A DNA stretch of 64,000 nt, taken from contig JAFZUQ010000008.1 of NCBI GenBank assembly GCA_017618215.1, positions 124,001 to 188,000 of the forward strand. The letters are read 5' to 3'. The notes below the pieces were generated by a model. The model saw only the letters and a list, made by a program, of their open reading frames with translations. It did no database searches and had not been told where the DNA came from. The position numbers were made by a program, and so were the translations under genes. This DNA is from Elusimicrobiaceae bacterium (lineage in GTDB: Bacteria; Elusimicrobiota; Elusimicrobia; Elusimicrobiales; Elusimicrobiaceae). Positions 1 to 8,436 of the stretch are shown one piece after another. How positions within the stretch are numbered: position 1 is the stretch's first letter; each line of letters starts with the position of its first letter.

Positions 1-1428
1 AAAATCTTCAAGGTTTGTGTCTTCATCATCACCGATTGGGGTTGAAAGTGATACAGGATCTTGCATAATTTTTAAAATACTTTTAACTTTTTCTTCGGAA
101 AGATGCAAGGTTTTAGTATAGTCCCTAATATCAGGTTCGCGCCCTTGTTCCTGGCGTATTTTGTTTCCTGCTTTTGTTAACTTAGAAACAAGTTCCTTCA
201 TGTGTACAGGTATGCGGATAGTATTTGCTTGGTCAGCGATTGCACGGTTAATACTTTGGCGAATCCACCAAGTTGCGTATGTGGAGAATTTAAAACCACG
301 TTTATACTCAAATTTTTCAACAGCTTTCATTAAACCGAGACCGCCTTCCTGAATCAAATCTGAAAGTTCCAAGCTCGAATTAACATGCTTTTTTGCGATA
401 GAAACAACTAGGCGTAAATTTGCACGTATAAGTTTAACTTTATCTTGCAAAATAGCATTTTCGAAGTTTTCAATACGCTCGTTTAAAATTGCGAAGTCTT
501 TTTCCGTCATCGGCACAATTTGCATTAAACGGTCATAACGCCTTTGTGTGCTTAAAATATTTTCAATACTTCTTTCAAGTTGTTCAGCACTGTCTGCGTG
601 TGTTTGGGTAATTAATTGCCTTTCGGTAATTTTCTTCTTTTTATATTGGTTTAAAAGCTTTTGGGCTTGTTTAAGCGGAACAAAATAATTGTTAAAGCGT
701 TCTATATCATTCCTGCAACTTTCAAGTTTATCGGCTAAATCTTTAATTTTGTTAGTTAAACGCTTAATTTTATTTTGGTTCAAATTAAGTTTTGTAATTC
801 TGTCAACAACTTCTTTTTGTTTTGCATGCAAAGCGGTTGTATATTTGTTTTCCAAAGCTGGGCTTAATTTGCTGTTTTTTAATTTCATCATCAGGGCAGT
901 AATTTCTTTTTCGCGTCTTGCAATTAAGGTGGTGGCTTCTTTTAATTTTTTACGCATGTTGGCGAGTTCACGTTCGGTTCTTTTACCGCGGGGCATGAGT
1001 TCTTTGGTGGTCATTTCATCTTGGTCAACAAGTTCTTCCCAAGAACAAATTTCACGCATGGTAATAGGGGAGGATAAAACAAGCTGCCTTAAATATTGTT
1101 CGCGGTCACGGATATTACGGGCCAAAGTTATTTCTTCGTCACGGCTAAGTAAAGGCACTTTACCCATCTCTGAAAGATACATTCTGATAGAATTTGAAGC
1201 ATCCACAACAGGTAAGGCTTCTTCTAAAGTTATAGGCCTATCATTAATAATTGAAGGATCCAGTTTTTTATCATTTATTACGTCTATACCGAGGTCAATA
1301 AGATCATTAACGTCCTCTGAATCTATTTCAGAAGAACTTAAAGATTTTGATATTTCCTCAGAGGTCAAATAGCCTCTTTCCTTACCTAATTCCGCTAATT
1401 TATTTGATTTTTTACCGTTTTTTGCCAT
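1..1428 (-). CDS. rpoD: RNA polymerase primary sigma factor RpoD (3' end cut by window edge)
   Basis: Housekeeping sigma-70 factor that directs RNA polymerase to -10/-35 promoters. Translating the minus strand from the ATG at 1428 gives 476 codons with no stop before base 1. Visible parts are a short acidic N-terminus, region 1.2 ([17 protein letters not shown]), a long lysine-rich coiled-coil insertion of roughly 200 residues like the sigma-70 non-essential region, then region 2 ([17 protein letters not shown], promoter melting and -10 binding), region 3 (IRIPVHM) and the start of the region 3.2 linker ([11 protein letters not shown]). Region 4, which binds -35 boxes, is outside the window. 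A good Shine-Dalgarno (AAGGAAGG) precedes the ATG. The gene starts 10 nt after dnaG ends, so it is the last visible gene of the HIT-rpsU-dnaG-rpoD operon. Confidence 0.97.
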   Translation of the reverse strand, partial: MAKNGKKSNKLAELGKERGYLTSEEISKSLSSSEIDSEDVNDLIDLGIDVINDKKLDPSIINDRPITLEEALPVVDASNSIRMYLSEMGKVPLLSRDEEITLARNIRDREQYLRQLVLSSPITMREICSWEELVDQDEMTTKELMPRGKRTERELANMRKKLKEATTLIARREKEITALMMKLKNSKLSPALENKYTTALHAKQKEVVDRITKLNLNQNKIKRLTNKIKDLADKLESCRNDIERFNNYFVPLKQAQKLLNQYKKKKITERQLITQTHADSAEQLERSIENILSTQRRYDRLMQIVPMTEKDFAILNERIENFENAILQDKVKLIRANLRLVVSIAKKHVNSSLELSDLIQEGGLGLMKAVEKFEYKRGFKFSTYATWWIRQSINRAIADQANTIRIPVHMKELVSKLTKAGNKIRQEQGREPDIRDYTKTLHLSEEKVKSILKIMQDPVSLSTPIGDDEDTNLEDF

Positions 1429-1438
1429 ATTCCTTCCT

Positions 1439-3190
1439 TTACTTTGACTTTAATTTTTTTTGTATTTCTATTTGTTCTTTTAATAATGTTAAGGGTACTT
1501 GCCCCGGGCCGTAAGAACTTAACTGTTGTTGTAATTCTTTATAACGTTTTTGCAAATAAAAATCCTCAATCCTTTTAATAAGGGCTGGAATTTCAACTTT
1601 CGGTTTAAAGCCTTGCGGCACATCTTTTGCTAAAAGTTCCAAAATAAAATCTTTAAACTCCGGCATGGTTTGTATTAATTTTTGTGTTAAACCAAAGCCG
1701 TCAGCGCTTTCTTTATACAAGAGCGCTACATTTTTAAGTATAACGCCAATTTCCGTATTTTTCAAGGGGGTATTTTGTAAATTCTCGCACAAAGTGATAT
1801 AGGCCGGATATTTTAAAATTATTCTCACTATAGAAATTTCCGCCGGTAAAAACTTGCTTATTAGGTTTTGTTTTTCGGTTTTTACTTCCTTAGTTTCTTG
1901 TTTATCTGCCGGCTTTTTTTGTTTATTTAAATTTTCAAGCAATATGCTTTGCTCTATACCTAGGCGGTTCGCGGCAAGGGCGGTCCACTCCGCTTTAATA
2001 ATTTTATCTTGCTGGCGGGAGATTATGTCCATAATTTCAGCTGCAAATTCAGATTTTTCTTTTGCACTTATTGCCTCTGCTCCGTTTAAAAATTTATCTA
2101 ATTGATAATTAATAATATCTTTCCCGTTTTGGGTTATTGCCTTAAACTTATCTGCACCGTATTTTATGATATATTCATCCGGATCTAAACCTTCAGGCAA
2201 TGTGGCAACTGTCACGTAAAAACCTTGCTCAAGTAAAATTAATGCTGTGCGTTTTGAGGCCTTTAGCCCGGCAGCATCTGGGTCAAACAAGACAGTAACA
2301 TTATCTGTATAACGTTTTAAAAGTTTGGCATGGTTTTCATTGAAAGAAGTTCCAAGCGGTGCAATACAATTTCCAACACCGGCTTGATGCGCGGCAATAA
2401 CATCCATATAACCTTCAAGTAAAACGGCACGGCCTTCTTTGCGTATGCTTGGTGCTGCAAAATTTAAGGCATACAAAACGCGGCTTTTGGAAAATAAAGG
2501 GGTATCGGGTGAATTTAAATATTTTGGCATACCATCGCCCAAAACGCGGCCACCCAAAGCTACGGTTTCACCCCTGTGATTTAAAATTGGGAACATCAAA
2601 CGGTTTTTAAATAAATCTGTTTTATTTGAATTAATAAGCCCGGTTTTTTTAAGGTCATCCATAGTAAAACCGGCTTTTAGAGCTGCTTGCGCAAGACCAT
2701 CAAAAAAACTTAAGCCGAGTGCAAACTTTTCTACTGTTTCTTTGGTTAGTGATCTGTTTTTAATATAGTTTCTTGCATTTGCACCGCGTTCTGAAAATAA
2801 TTGTTTATGATAAAAATCTTTTGCAAAATCCATTAATTTGTAGAGTTTTAAACGGGCCTTTTCTTCTTCGGTCAACAGGTCTTCTTGGTGCCAATCAATA
2901 CCGGCACGCTCAGCAAGTTTGCGGGCAGCTTCATTAAAGGACATATTTTCAATTTTCATCACAAAATCAAAAATATCGCCACCTGTTTGGCAACCGAAAC
3001 AATAATAAAGGCCTTTATCCGGGCTGACTGTAAAAGAGGGTGTTTTTTCCTGATGAAAAGGGCAACATGCCTTGTAAGAAGTACCTGAACGCTTAACGGA
3101 AGGCACATATTCTTTTACAAGGTCAAGTATATCAATACTGTCCCTAATTTTTTCAATCAGACTTTGATCCATAGAGGTTTTTACTAACAT
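1439..3190 (-). CDS. dnaG: DNA primase DnaG
   Basis: Makes RNA primers for the replication fork and works with the DnaB helicase encoded at 47211-48608. The 583-residue product has the N-terminal CHC2 zinc-binding domain ([12 protein letters not shown], then YYCFGC), a Toprim catalytic core ([16 protein letters not shown], then [11 protein letters not shown] with the acidic metal ligands) and a C-terminal helical helicase-interaction region. Length is normal for the family. An internal ATG at 3172 (residue 7) puts the CHC2 motif at the usual distance from the N-terminus. Neither start has a clear Shine-Dalgarno, so the start could be 3190 or 3172. It lies between rpsU and rpoD, with a 12 bp hairpin in the rpsU-dnaG gap. 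Confidence 0.96.
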   Translation of the reverse strand: MLVKTSMDQSLIEKIRDSIDILDLVKEYVPSVKRSGTSYKACCPFHQEKTPSFTVSPDKGLYYCFGCQTGGDIFDFVMKIENMSFNEAARKLAERAGIDWHQEDLLTEEEKARLKLYKLMDFAKDFYHKQLFSERGANARNYIKNRSLTKETVEKFALGLSFFDGLAQAALKAGFTMDDLKKTGLINSNKTDLFKNRLMFPILNHRGETVALGGRVLGDGMPKYLNSPDTPLFSKSRVLYALNFAAPSIRKEGRAVLLEGYMDVIAAHQAGVGNCIAPLGTSFNENHAKLLKRYTDNVTVLFDPDAAGLKASKRTALILLEQGFYVTVATLPEGLDPDEYIIKYGADKFKAITQNGKDIINYQLDKFLNGAEAISAKEKSEFAAEIMDIISRQQDKIIKAEWTALAANRLGIEQSILLENLNKQKKPADKQETKEVKTEKQNLISKFLPAEISIVRIILKYPAYITLCENLQNTPLKNTEIGVILKNVALLYKESADGFGLTQKLIQTMPEFKDFILELLAKDVPQGFKPKVEIPALIKRIEDFYLQKRYKELQQQLSSYGPGQVPLTLLKEQIEIQKKLKSK

Positions 3191-3211
3191 TAACAGGCAA
3201 GTTTTTTAGGC

Positions 3212-3246
3212 GCAATAGTCCGCCATAAAATACAGCGGACTATTGC
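3212..3246 (-). promoter_or_regulatory. 12 bp perfect hairpin between rpsU and dnaG
   Basis: GCAATAGTCCGC (3212-3223) pairs without mismatch with GCGGACTATTGC (3235-3246) around an 11 nt A-rich loop. On the transcribed (minus) strand no uninterrupted U-run follows directly, so it is not a textbook terminator. In E. coli the rpsU-dnaG gap holds an attenuator and an RNase processing region that uncouple abundant S21 from scarce primase. The position here suggests the same role, which is an inference. Confidence 0.6.
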
Positions 3247-3257
3247 ACAAATAACAA

Positions 3258-3452
3258 CTAAAAGCGTTTTCTTTTAGTTCTTCTCATTCTGCGTTGTGCT
3301 TCTTGAGATTTAAGTTTTCTCCTAACGCTTGGGGGAACATAGGTTTCCCTTTTCTTAATTTCGCGGAGGATACCGTTCTTTTCACACTCTCTTTTGAAGC
3401 GTTTCAAGGCTTCTTCCAAGTGCTCAGCATCACGAACTTTAACAAACACCAT
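3258..3452 (-). CDS. rpsU: 30S ribosomal protein bS21
   Basis: Small basic 64-residue protein of the 30S subunit, involved near the anti-Shine-Dalgarno region in translation initiation. The typical S21 start ([18 protein letters not shown]) and the arginine/lysine-rich tail are both present at family length. A strong ribosome-binding site (AAGGTGGTG) lies just upstream, unlike the leaderless first gene of the operon. It sits 28 nt after the HIT gene and 67 nt before dnaG. Confidence 0.97.
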   Translation of the reverse strand: MVFVKVRDAEHLEEALKRFKRECEKNGILREIKKRETYVPPSVRRKLKSQEAQRRMRRTKRKRF

Positions 3453-3480
3453 TACTTTTCACCACCTTTTGTTTGAAAGG

Positions 3481-3819
3481 TTAACCGGCAGGCCACAAAA
3501 AGCGACGCCCTGCCATCAAATGATAATGCAAATGCATCACGCTTTGCCCCGCACCCTTGCCGTTATTGGCGACAAGGCGGAAATCTTTAATATTATTTTC
3601 TTTTGCAATCTTTGCAGCAGCAAGTTGTAATTTACCTAAAACTAAGGCATCATCCTCGCCGGCTGCGGCAATATTTTCAATATGCTTTTTGGGAACTATT
3701 AAAATATGCGTTGGCGCTTGAGGATTTAAATCTTTAAACGCAACGCAAAAATCATCTTCATAGATGATTTGGCTTTTAACTTCACCGGATATTATTTTGC
3801 AAAAGATGCAATCAGTCAT
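3481..3819 (-). CDS. HIT-family nucleotide-binding protein
   Basis: 112-residue histidine-triad protein, a likely purine nucleoside phosphoramidate hydrolase (HinT type). An N-terminal CIFCKI zinc-type motif and the catalytic triad HLHYHLMAGR near the C-terminus are both present. The start is the ATG at 3819 (TDCIFCKII follows). A longer reading from 3867 would begin inside the promoter. The mRNA looks leaderless: TATAAT on the minus strand ends 6 nt before the ATG and there is no Shine-Dalgarno. It is the first gene of the operon leading into rpsU-dnaG-rpoD. Confidence 0.93.
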   Translation of the reverse strand: MTDCIFCKIISGEVKSQIIYEDDFCVAFKDLNPQAPTHILIVPKKHIENIAAAGEDDALVLGKLQLAAAKIAKENNIKDFRLVANNGKGAGQSVMHLHYHLMAGRRFLWPAG

Positions 3820-3834
3820 GTATAAATTATAGCA
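3820..3834 (-). promoter_or_regulatory. Extended -10 promoter of the HIT-rpsU-dnaG-rpoD operon
   Basis: On the minus strand TGC-TATAAT occupies 3834 to 3826 and is followed by 6 nt (TTATAC) and the ATG. Transcription should start at or next to the A of the start codon, giving a leaderless mRNA. Confidence 0.6.
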
Positions 3835-3870
3835 AATGTTCCCGCGCGTACGCAAGAGACAGTGCAAATT

Positions 3871-3899
3871 TTGATATCATATACTTTTTATTATATAAT
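3871..3899 (+). promoter_or_regulatory. Sigma-70 promoter of the 3918 gene
   Basis: TTGATA (3871-3876), a 17 bp spacer and TATAAT (3894-3899), each one mismatch or less from consensus. An AAAGGG ribosome-binding site follows at about 3904-3908. Confidence 0.7.
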
Positions 3900-3917
3900 C
3901 TAAAAGGGATATAGATT

Positions 3918-4679
3918 ATGAAGAACTTACCTATAGTATTTATTCTTTTATTTCTGCCTTTTGTTTGTTTCGCCGGCATTATAAGTAATGATGAAATACA
4001 GATAAAAGGTGCCAAACCATCAGATAATTATACGATATTGGAATTTAACCCCGGCCAAGATATTATAGATGACACTAAAGGTATATCCTCCACTTTTCTT
4101 ACAACAAAATTTTATTATGGTTTTAATGATAAAAAAAATGATATAGGTATTGAAATACCTATGTTAAGAAATGAAGGGAATAATGATGGTTTAAACGGGC
4201 TTGGGGATATCTTGCTTGCCACAAATTATACAGGTACAATTTTAAAACAACTTTTGTACGGTTTGCAACTTGAACTTAATTTGCCTACAGCTACGGAAAG
4301 TGAGCTAGGTTTGGGACGTTTTCAAATAAGCCCGGCTGCGTTTTTGGAATATTCCTTTTCAAATGGTTTTTTTATTGCGGGTGGGGTAAAATATTATCAC
4401 ACTTTTTGGGGTGATTCGGATAGAGTGATAATAAATAAATTGCGCCTTCGCAGTAATTTTGGTTACATTTCACCGACTGATTGGTGGATTATTGTTGACC
4501 CTAAATATTATTTTGATCTTGAAAACGGTAAAAAAGAAATCTACTTGGAATTTGAAGGAGGTTTTATGTTCCGCGGAAATGTTGCATTTTATTTAAAGCC
4601 CGGCTTTCATGTAGCAGGTGCATTACGTAGCAAAGATTGGAATATGCAAATCGGTGTAAAATTTTTTAATTTAATTTAA
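3918..4679 (+). CDS. Predicted outer-membrane beta-barrel protein, function unknown
   Basis: 253 residues. The first 19 or so form a Sec signal peptide (VFILLFLPFVCFA, cleavage before GI). The rest is made of alternating hydrophobic/polar segments rich in Tyr, Phe and Gly (TKFYYGFNDKK, GVKYYHTFWG, IYLEFEGGFMF) and ends in NMQIGVKFFNLI, the pattern of antiparallel beta-strands of an outer-membrane barrel. It resembles proteins annotated as meta-pathway phenol degradation (MetA-like) or transporter, but I cannot assign a substrate. It has its own promoter and stands alone between the divergent HIT operon and rpsT. Confidence 0.75.
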   Translation: MKNLPIVFILLFLPFVCFAGIISNDEIQIKGAKPSDNYTILEFNPGQDIIDDTKGISSTFLTTKFYYGFNDKKNDIGIEIPMLRNEGNNDGLNGLGDILLATNYTGTILKQLLYGLQLELNLPTATESELGLGRFQISPAAFLEYSFSNGFFIAGGVKYYHTFWGDSDRVIINKLRLRSNFGYISPTDWWIIVDPKYYFDLENGKKEIYLEFEGGFMFRGNVAFYLKPGFHVAGALRSKDWNMQIGVKFFNLI

Positions 4680-4705
4680 ATTACCTAAACTTTAAAACTT
4701 TAATA

Positions 4706-4740
4706 AAATACTGGACACAGTATTTAAAAAAAAGTAAAAT
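4706..4740 (+). promoter_or_regulatory. rpsT promoter with a palindrome over the -35 box
   Basis: TGGACA (4712-4717), a 17 bp spacer and TAAAAT (4735-4740) form a good sigma-70 promoter for rpsT. The -35 box is embedded in a perfect inverted repeat, AAATACTG (4706-4713), GACA loop, CAGTATTT (4718-4725). The repeat could be an operator, or a weak terminator for the preceding gene. Confidence 0.6.
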
Positions 4741-4772
4741 ATATAGGTAAGTAATTTTTACAGAGGTACAAA

Positions 4773-5036
4773 ATGGCAAAATTGAAAACTGGGCGTCATA
4801 CAAGCGCCTTAAAAGCACAAAGACAATCTGTCAAGAGAAATTCAAGAAATAAAGGTTTAAAGAAAACCATTCACTTGGCTGCAAAAAAAGTTTTAGCATC
4901 TAAAAATGCAGCTGATTTGAAAAAGGTTTCCTCCGCTTTAGATAAAGCCGCAAAGAAAGGCGTTATCCACAAAAAAGCCGCTGCAAGGAAGAAATCCCGC
5001 TTGACAAAACTTGTCAACAAAGCAGCAAAAAAATAA
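4773..5036 (+). CDS. rpsT: 30S ribosomal protein bS20
   Basis: Basic 87-residue protein of the 30S subunit that binds 16S rRNA. The S20 pattern is clear: an N-terminal Lys/Arg-rich start (SALKAQRQSVKRN), a central helix with AADLKKVSSALDKAAKKG, and the conserved end IHKKAAARKKSRL. Length is standard. The ribosome-binding site AGAGG precedes the ATG. The gene is monocistronic, with its own promoter and a strong terminator immediately downstream. Confidence 0.97.
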   Translation: MAKLKTGRHTSALKAQRQSVKRNSRNKGLKKTIHLAAKKVLASKNAADLKKVSSALDKAAKKGVIHKKAAARKKSRLTKLVNKAAKK

Positions 5037-5055
5037 AAATAAATTATTAAATTTA

Positions 5056-5082
5056 CGCGGGCCTTATAGCCCGCGTTTTTTT
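5056..5082 (+). terminator. Rho-independent terminator of rpsT
   Basis: CGCGGGC (5056-5062), a 6 nt loop, GCCCGCG (5069-5075), then seven T's. A textbook intrinsic terminator 19 nt after the rpsT stop. Confidence 0.93.
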
Positions 5083-5707
5083 ATATAACTTTTTTTAGTG
5101 GTACTAATTTATTATTTTTATCTTTAGTCTTCCAAAAAACTAGGCCGTTTGAATATCTATTTGTAATCGCTCTTGCTGCCGCAGAAGGAGAGAGAAATTT
5201 TTTCTTATTATAACATACAGTATGATCATAGTAATTATATTTAGCAGCATATCTAGTGCCTTTATAGGTAGCTATGATAGAAATAATTTTTTTGTTTCTA
5301 CTTATATTAACACTGGAATTCTTTTTACCCAACAATCTATCTTTTTGTTTTTTCTGATACTCATCTATCAAACTTTCGTATTCATCCTCTAAATTTTTCC
5401 CCTTATTAGGTTTTTGTCTATTACCTTTGGGGTCATTTATTCTTATCAATAATGCTTCCAAATCAGAAATATGCCTTTTATCCCTAACTACAAAAAAGGA
5501 AAATTTATTCCACTTATCTTGATGTCGATCTTTAAGATGCTGTTTCAAACGTCTTTGTAGATCTACCGATTTGCCAACATAGTAGAGATTGTTTTCTTTA
5601 TATAAAGCATATATGCCTTGTTCTTTACCTAATAATTTTTTAAGTAAAAAATGGAATTCGATAACCTCACTAGGTTTCTTTTCTAAATATCCAGGTATTA
5701 TACTCAT
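5081..5707 (-). CDS. GIY-YIG nuclease domain protein with C-terminal RAMA (DUF4357-like) domain
   Basis: 208 residues. Residues 31-95 form a GIY-YIG nuclease fold: GIY at 31-33, YVG at 43-45, candidate catalytic Arg in QRRLKQH (about 52-53) and Glu in SDLEALLIR (E84). Residues about 140-205 look like the RAMA module, with a short beta region followed by the signature SPSAAARAIT and WKTKDKNN. That module is common next to or inside DNA modification and restriction proteins. A Lys-rich linker joins the two. No methylase or restriction gene is nearby and there is no intron or homing context. It is probably a stand-alone DNA-acting nuclease; specificity is unknown. Confidence 0.8.
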   Translation of the reverse strand: MSIIPGYLEKKPSEVIEFHFLLKKLLGKEQGIYALYKENNLYYVGKSVDLQRRLKQHLKDRHQDKWNKFSFFVVRDKRHISDLEALLIRINDPKGNRQKPNKGKNLEDEYESLIDEYQKKQKDRLLGKKNSSVNISRNKKIISIIATYKGTRYAAKYNYYDHTVCYNKKKFLSPSAAARAITNRYSNGLVFWKTKDKNNKLVPLKKVI

Positions 5708-5734
5708 ACTTGTATTGTATCATATTTGATTTAT

Positions 5735-5772
5735 AAAACAAAAATACCCGTGCTTAAAATAGCACGGGTATT
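5735..5772 (-). terminator. Rho-independent terminator of alaS
   Basis: AATACCCGTGCT and AGCACGGGTATT (5743-5772) form a 12 bp stem with a 6 nt loop. On the minus strand the stem is followed by a T-rich tail. It starts 15 nt after the alaS stop. Confidence 0.88.
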
Positions 5773-5787
5773 ATATTACTTAATTTT

Positions 5788-8412
5788 TTACAAACTTTTG
5801 AGTTTTGTTTTCAGTTCTTCAAACGGTAAAACTTGGCCGCCGCCTTGTGCAAAGTCCGGCCTGCCGCCGCCGCGCCCGTCAAGCAAAGCAGAAATTTGCC
5901 CCGTTAATTTGCCGGCATTTGGGCCGCCCACAAAACTCTTAACCACAAAAGATGCCTTACCATCTAATGCGGTTATAACCATAATTACCGTGTTTGGATT
6001 TTTGTTTGCGAAGTTATCGGCTAAATTGCGAAGTTCTTTGATTTCGGTATTTTCCGCATTAAAGCAAATAAGTTTTGAGCCGTCTTTTAAAGTAAAACTT
6101 TCTTGCAAAGCACCGCCGGCACTTCCGCTTAAAATTTGGCGGCGCAAAGCGGAAATTTCTTTTTTAAGATTCTTTTCTTGCTCGAGCAAGCTTTGAATTT
6201 TTTGCGTTAAATTTTCTGGGTGCGTATTAAGCATTACGCCGGCGGTAAGCGTAATATTTGCCATCTTTTTCAAATTATCAATTGCACTTAAACCGGCAAC
6301 ACCTTCAATACGCCTAACACCGCTTGAAACAGCACACTCTTTAAGTACCCTAATTGCCATAATTTCGCCGGTACTTTTAACATGCGTTCCGCCGCAAAGT
6401 TCAAGCGAAACAAAACCTTTTGTATTTATAAAACCTTCACGGGAAATTAAGACAAAGCGGGCAGGATCTGCATAAGTTTCGCCAAGCAACGTTACTGCAC
6501 CCAAAACTTTTGCATCACTTAAAGGGCGGACTTGCGTTTCCACTTTATAATTATTTGCAATAATATCTGCAGCATTGCTCCAAACGGCAATTAAATCTGC
6601 TTGGCTAGGTGCTTTGGAAATTGTGTAGTCAAATCTAAATTTTTCTGCAGAAACAAATGAGCCGGCCTGATGCACCTGATCACCCAAAATTTTGCGGAGT
6701 GATGCATTTATAACGTGTATTGCCGTGTGATTTGAGGACGTCTTAAAGCGGTTAATTTCATCAACTTTTAAAGTAACGATATCATGTTCTTTTAAAGAAC
6801 CTTCGACGATGTTTACTCTATGCAAATAAATTTTTTCAAGCGGTTTTTGTGTATCTGTAACGGTTGCGATATGTTTGCCGTCTTTTAAAATTGTACCGAT
6901 ATCACCGACTTGGCCGCCGCACTCGGCATAAAAAGGTGTTCTGCCTGTAACGACATAACCATTACCCTTTAGCTCCTTAACAGGTTTGAAATCTTTATTC
7001 AGCAAGGCAAAAATTTCCGCCTCACAAGTAAGCATTTCATAGCCGACAAATAAAGTTGACGGGATTTTACTTTCAAGCTGTTGCAAAGTTAAAACATGTT
7101 CTTTTTCGTTTTCATCGGTAAATGCTTTGGAAGATGCTTTGGCTTCTTTTTGCGCTTGGTAAAAACCGTTTTCATCTAGCTTAATATTTTTTTCGGCTAA
7201 AATTTCGCGTGTAAGTTCTAACGGAAAGCCGTAAGTTTCATATAAATTAAATGCTTCCTCACCGCTGAAAGTTTTGCCGGAATTTTCTTTTAAAAGTTCA
7301 TTTAAGCGGGCTTCACCATCGGTTAAAGTTTTAGCAAAAGCACTTTCTTCGCTCTTTAAAGCATCCATAATATGAACAAGGTTCGTTACAAGTTGCGGAT
7401 ATAAATCTTTATAAACGCTTGCCAAAGTCGGTACAAGTTCATGCATAAAAGGTGTTTGGCGGCCCATAAGTTTGCCATATCTAAATGCACGCCTAATTAA
7501 GCGGCGCAAGATGTAACCACGCCCTTCATTAGATGGCAAAACACCTTCGGAAAGTAAAAAAGATGAAGAACGTAAATGATCCGCAACAATGCGTAACGCG
7601 GAAGTTTCCTGTGCTGTTTTACCTTCAATTTTTAAAATCTTTTTTGCATGATTAATTATAGGTAAAAATAAATCTGTATCAAAAGGATTGTCAACATTTT
7701 GCATTACCATACAAAGGCGTTCAAGGCCCATACCGGTATCAATATTTTTTTGCGGAAGCGGTTCAAGTGTACCGTCTTCAAGACGGTTAAATTGAGTAAA
7801 AACCAAATTCCAAATTTCCACATATCTGCCGCAATTGCAGGCAATACCGTTTTTGGCACAATCTGGACAGCCTTTGTCTTCACCGAAATCATAATAGATT
7901 TCAGAGCATGGCCCGCAAGGCCCGGTGGGGCCCATAGTCCAAAAGTTATCATCTTCACCAAATTCGTAAATGCGGCTTTTGTCAATCAGTTGTGCCCACA
8001 TATTATAGGCTTCTTCATCGCGCGGTGCAATACCACCTTTAAAAATACTGACGTAGAGGCGGCTTTTATCAATTTTCAAAACTTCGGTTAAATAAGTCCA
8101 GGCCCAAGTGATGGCCTCTTTTTTAAAATAATCGCCGAAAGAAAAATTACCTAACATTTCAAAAAATGTTAAGTGGCGTTTTGTGAAACCGACATTGTCG
8201 ATATCAGTCGTCCTCAAACACTTTTGGCAAGTGCAGGCATTTTTTAAATTCTTTTTAAGCCCCAAAAAATTGGGTTTAAATTGTACCATCCCGGCGGAGG
8301 TAAAAAGCAAAGTTGGGTCCCCTTGAGGAACAAGAGAGCTTGAAGGTTGCTCGATAAGGCCTTTTTCTTTAAAAAAGGCAATAAAATTTTTACGAATTTC
8401 TTGGCTTTCCAT
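5788..8412 (-). CDS. alaS: Alanine--tRNA ligase
   Basis: Charges tRNA-Ala; its substrate tRNA-Ala(CGC), with the G3:U70 identity pair, is encoded at 29906-29978. The 874-residue class II enzyme has the catalytic core (motif FTSAGMVQFKPNF near the N-terminus, then TMGPTGPCGPCSEIY), the editing domain (TSSNHTAIHV and CGGTHV supply the zinc ligands), and the C-terminal DHHA1 domain ending DGRGGGRPDFAQGG. Full length. The start ATG at 8412 is leaderless-like: TATAAT on the minus strand (8426 to 8421) ends 8 nt before it and there is no Shine-Dalgarno. It diverges from a lipid kinase gene only 24 bp away. Confidence 0.98.
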   Translation of the reverse strand: MESQEIRKNFIAFFKEKGLIEQPSSSLVPQGDPTLLFTSAGMVQFKPNFLGLKKNLKNACTCQKCLRTTDIDNVGFTKRHLTFFEMLGNFSFGDYFKKEAITWAWTYLTEVLKIDKSRLYVSIFKGGIAPRDEEAYNMWAQLIDKSRIYEFGEDDNFWTMGPTGPCGPCSEIYYDFGEDKGCPDCAKNGIACNCGRYVEIWNLVFTQFNRLEDGTLEPLPQKNIDTGMGLERLCMVMQNVDNPFDTDLFLPIINHAKKILKIEGKTAQETSALRIVADHLRSSSFLLSEGVLPSNEGRGYILRRLIRRAFRYGKLMGRQTPFMHELVPTLASVYKDLYPQLVTNLVHIMDALKSEESAFAKTLTDGEARLNELLKENSGKTFSGEEAFNLYETYGFPLELTREILAEKNIKLDENGFYQAQKEAKASSKAFTDENEKEHVLTLQQLESKIPSTLFVGYEMLTCEAEIFALLNKDFKPVKELKGNGYVVTGRTPFYAECGGQVGDIGTILKDGKHIATVTDTQKPLEKIYLHRVNIVEGSLKEHDIVTLKVDEINRFKTSSNHTAIHVINASLRKILGDQVHQAGSFVSAEKFRFDYTISKAPSQADLIAVWSNAADIIANNYKVETQVRPLSDAKVLGAVTLLGETYADPARFVLISREGFINTKGFVSLELCGGTHVKSTGEIMAIRVLKECAVSSGVRRIEGVAGLSAIDNLKKMANITLTAGVMLNTHPENLTQKIQSLLEQEKNLKKEISALRRQILSGSAGGALQESFTLKDGSKLICFNAENTEIKELRNLADNFANKNPNTVIMVITALDGKASFVVKSFVGGPNAGKLTGQISALLDGRGGGRPDFAQGGGQVLPFEELKTKLKSL

Positions 8413-8436
8413 ATAATAAAATTATATCATATTAAT
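8413..8436. promoter_or_regulatory. 24 bp divergent promoter region between alaS and the lipid kinase gene
   Basis: The two start codons (8412 minus, 8437 plus) are separated by only 24 AT-only-plus-one-C bases. Minus strand: TATAAT at 8426-8421, 8 nt from the alaS ATG. Plus strand: best -10 candidate TATCAT at 8425-8430, 6 nt from the kinase ATG. The two hexamers overlap by two bases. Confidence 0.6.

Noticed and set aside
1-1428. Plus-strand open frames over the rpoD region (for example 689-1372)
   Set aside because: The opposite strand reads a full sigma-70 with conserved regions, so the plus-strand frames are shadows.
5081-5707. Homing endonuclease or remnant of a mobile intron
   Set aside because: No split gene or intron features nearby; the C-terminal RAMA-like domain is not a homing DNA-binding domain.
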